Source: Anaerolineaceae bacterium UBA5838 (GTDB lineage Bacteria; Chloroflexota; Anaerolineae; Anaerolineales; Anaerolineaceae). From it: a stretch of 13,507 nucleotides of DNA. Every line of letters starts with the position of its first letter. Position 1 is the stretch's first letter. Both the position numbers and the translations under genes were made by a program. Positions 12,733 through 13,507 of the stretch are shown one piece after another. The notes under the pieces were generated by a model. The model saw nothing but the letters and a program-made list of their open reading frames with translations. It was not told the DNA's origin and did no database searches. The stretch covers positions 1,247 to 14,753 of the forward strand of contig DJGU01000099.1 in assembly GCA_002432795.1 (NCBI GenBank), in the 5' to 3' direction.

Positions 12733-13507
12733 GCGAACAAAACAAACCAGAAGCTGGTCCTGAATTTCAATTCCAGCCGAATTCAACACGCCCGGGAGAT
12801 TTACAGTCCGGACTTGACCGACTAAAAAAAAGCTGGCGCAGGCCGGGATTTCCGTGGGTGACTTACTCCCTCATGGCAATCACGGTACTTTTTTATGTTG
12901 TCCAACAGATCGTGCAGCGGGTTTATGGCTTCGATCTGCTTTTTGCGCTACTGGGGAAGATCAATGTTTTGATCCAGGCAGGGCAATTCTGGCGCTTGTT
13001 CACACCAGCACTGTTGCATTCCAGTTTGATCCATTTGATGTTTAATGTATATGCCCTGAGTATCCTCGGCCGGCAGATTGAGCCCTTCTACGGCAAAGGT
13101 CGCTTCATTTTGCTTTACGTGATTGGAGCATTCGGGGGAAACGTGCTCTCATTCGTTTTGAGCGACTTTAATTCGCTTGGAGCTTCCACCGCAATATTCG
13201 CATTGCTTGCCGCGGAGGGGGTCTTCATATGGCAGAATCGCGAAGTGTTTGGCAAACAAAGCCAGAGCATTCTGATGAATCTGGGTTTTGTGTTAGTGCT
13301 CAATTTATTCATTGGCATATCCCCTGGCAGCAACACGGATAACTGGGGCCATCTTGGGGGCTTGCTGGCAGGATTTTTCTTTGCTTACATGGCAGGTCCT
13401 CTGTTGGCGGTTCGACGAAGTGAGTCTGGATTTCGCCTGGAAGACAGCCGCAACAAACAGCAGATTTGGATGGCTGCAGCGATGGTGCTGGTTGCTTTCA
13501 TTATGAT
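12729..13507 (+). CDS. Rhomboid-family intramembrane serine protease (3' end beyond window)
   Basis: The frame starting with the ATG at 12729 overlaps the gmk stop by ATGA and stays open to the window end, giving 259 visible residues. After a soluble, Pro/Gln-rich N-terminus (about 1-40) come several membrane segments. Rhomboid signatures are all present: HSSLIHLMFNVYAL (H102, N106), the nucleophile S153 in GASTAIF, and H208 in NWGHLGGLLAGF. H102-N106 and N106-S153 spacings equal those of E. coli GlpG (H150, N154, S201). S153 to H208 is 55 residues against 53. An active intramembrane protease cutting membrane-anchored substrates is therefore expected. GAST instead of the common GASG is a mild variant. 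The coupling to gmk suggests shared expression rather than shared function. Confidence 0.92.
   Translation, partial: MSEQNKPEAGPEFQFQPNSTRPGDLQSGLDRLKKSWRRPGFPWVTYSLMAITVLFYVVQQIVQRVYGFDLLFALLGKINVLIQAGQFWRLFTPALLHSSLIHLMFNVYALSILGRQIEPFYGKGRFILLYVIGAFGGNVLSFVLSDFNSLGASTAIFALLAAEGVFIWQNREVFGKQSQSILMNLGFVLVLNLFIGISPGSNTDNWGHLGGLLAGFFFAYMAGPLLAVRRSESGFRLEDSRNKQQIWMAAAMVLVAFIM

Overview
The window looks like chromosomal DNA of a Chloroflexota bacterium, most likely class Anaerolineae. This is inferred from protein style, not from a database search. The guanylate kinase has the GPSGxGKD and YKGIP variants that I associate with Chloroflexota. Two proteins of unknown function resemble families I remember from that phylum: a secreted protein with two YPxF...NWFWN domains, and a 124-residue acidic protein. 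Base composition is moderate and even across the window. I see no phage, transposon, CRISPR array or sign of recent transfer.

Layout, left to right. Positions 1-1673 hold the 3' part of rho and, 29 nt later, a membrane-anchored LysM/M23 peptidase. A tRNA-Arg(CCT) gene follows, and a terminator at its end also serves a small convergent gene of unknown function. Positions 2238-3952 hold a secreted two-domain protein (minus) diverging from a second membrane-anchored M23 peptidase (plus). Positions 4020-6602 form a tight plus-strand operon: a metallo-beta-lactamase-fold protein that has lost its zinc-binding histidines, an asparaginase of the Rhizobium etli II/V type, and endonuclease III. A strong hairpin terminator closes it.

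Positions 6708-8461 hold miaB (minus), divergent from a single-domain STAS protein (plus). Positions 8526-11984 hold two divergent membrane-anchored HExxH proteins: a large M30/M6-like secreted protease with an immune-inhibitor-A-like C-terminal module (minus), and a protein of unrecognised family with HExxH and a downstream NE motif (plus). Positions 11985-12120 contain three tandem TACTAAC-type repeats and a promoter leading into gmk. A rhomboid protease overlaps gmk by ATGA and runs off the right edge.

Themes. Much of the window concerns the cell surface: two M23 peptidases, a LysM protein, two HExxH proteins, a rhomboid and a secreted repeat protein. Mixed in are housekeeping RNA, nucleotide and DNA-repair genes (rho, tRNA, miaB, gmk, nth). 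Several genes have a near-perfect TATAAT box only 5-9 nt upstream of the start codon and no Shine-Dalgarno sequence, which suggests leaderless mRNAs. The points most worth a second look are the metal-site-less beta-lactamase-fold protein, the repeat-flanked gmk promoter, the two-domain secreted protein and the leaderless promoter pattern. I did not find a clear multi-gene defence or otherwise novel system.
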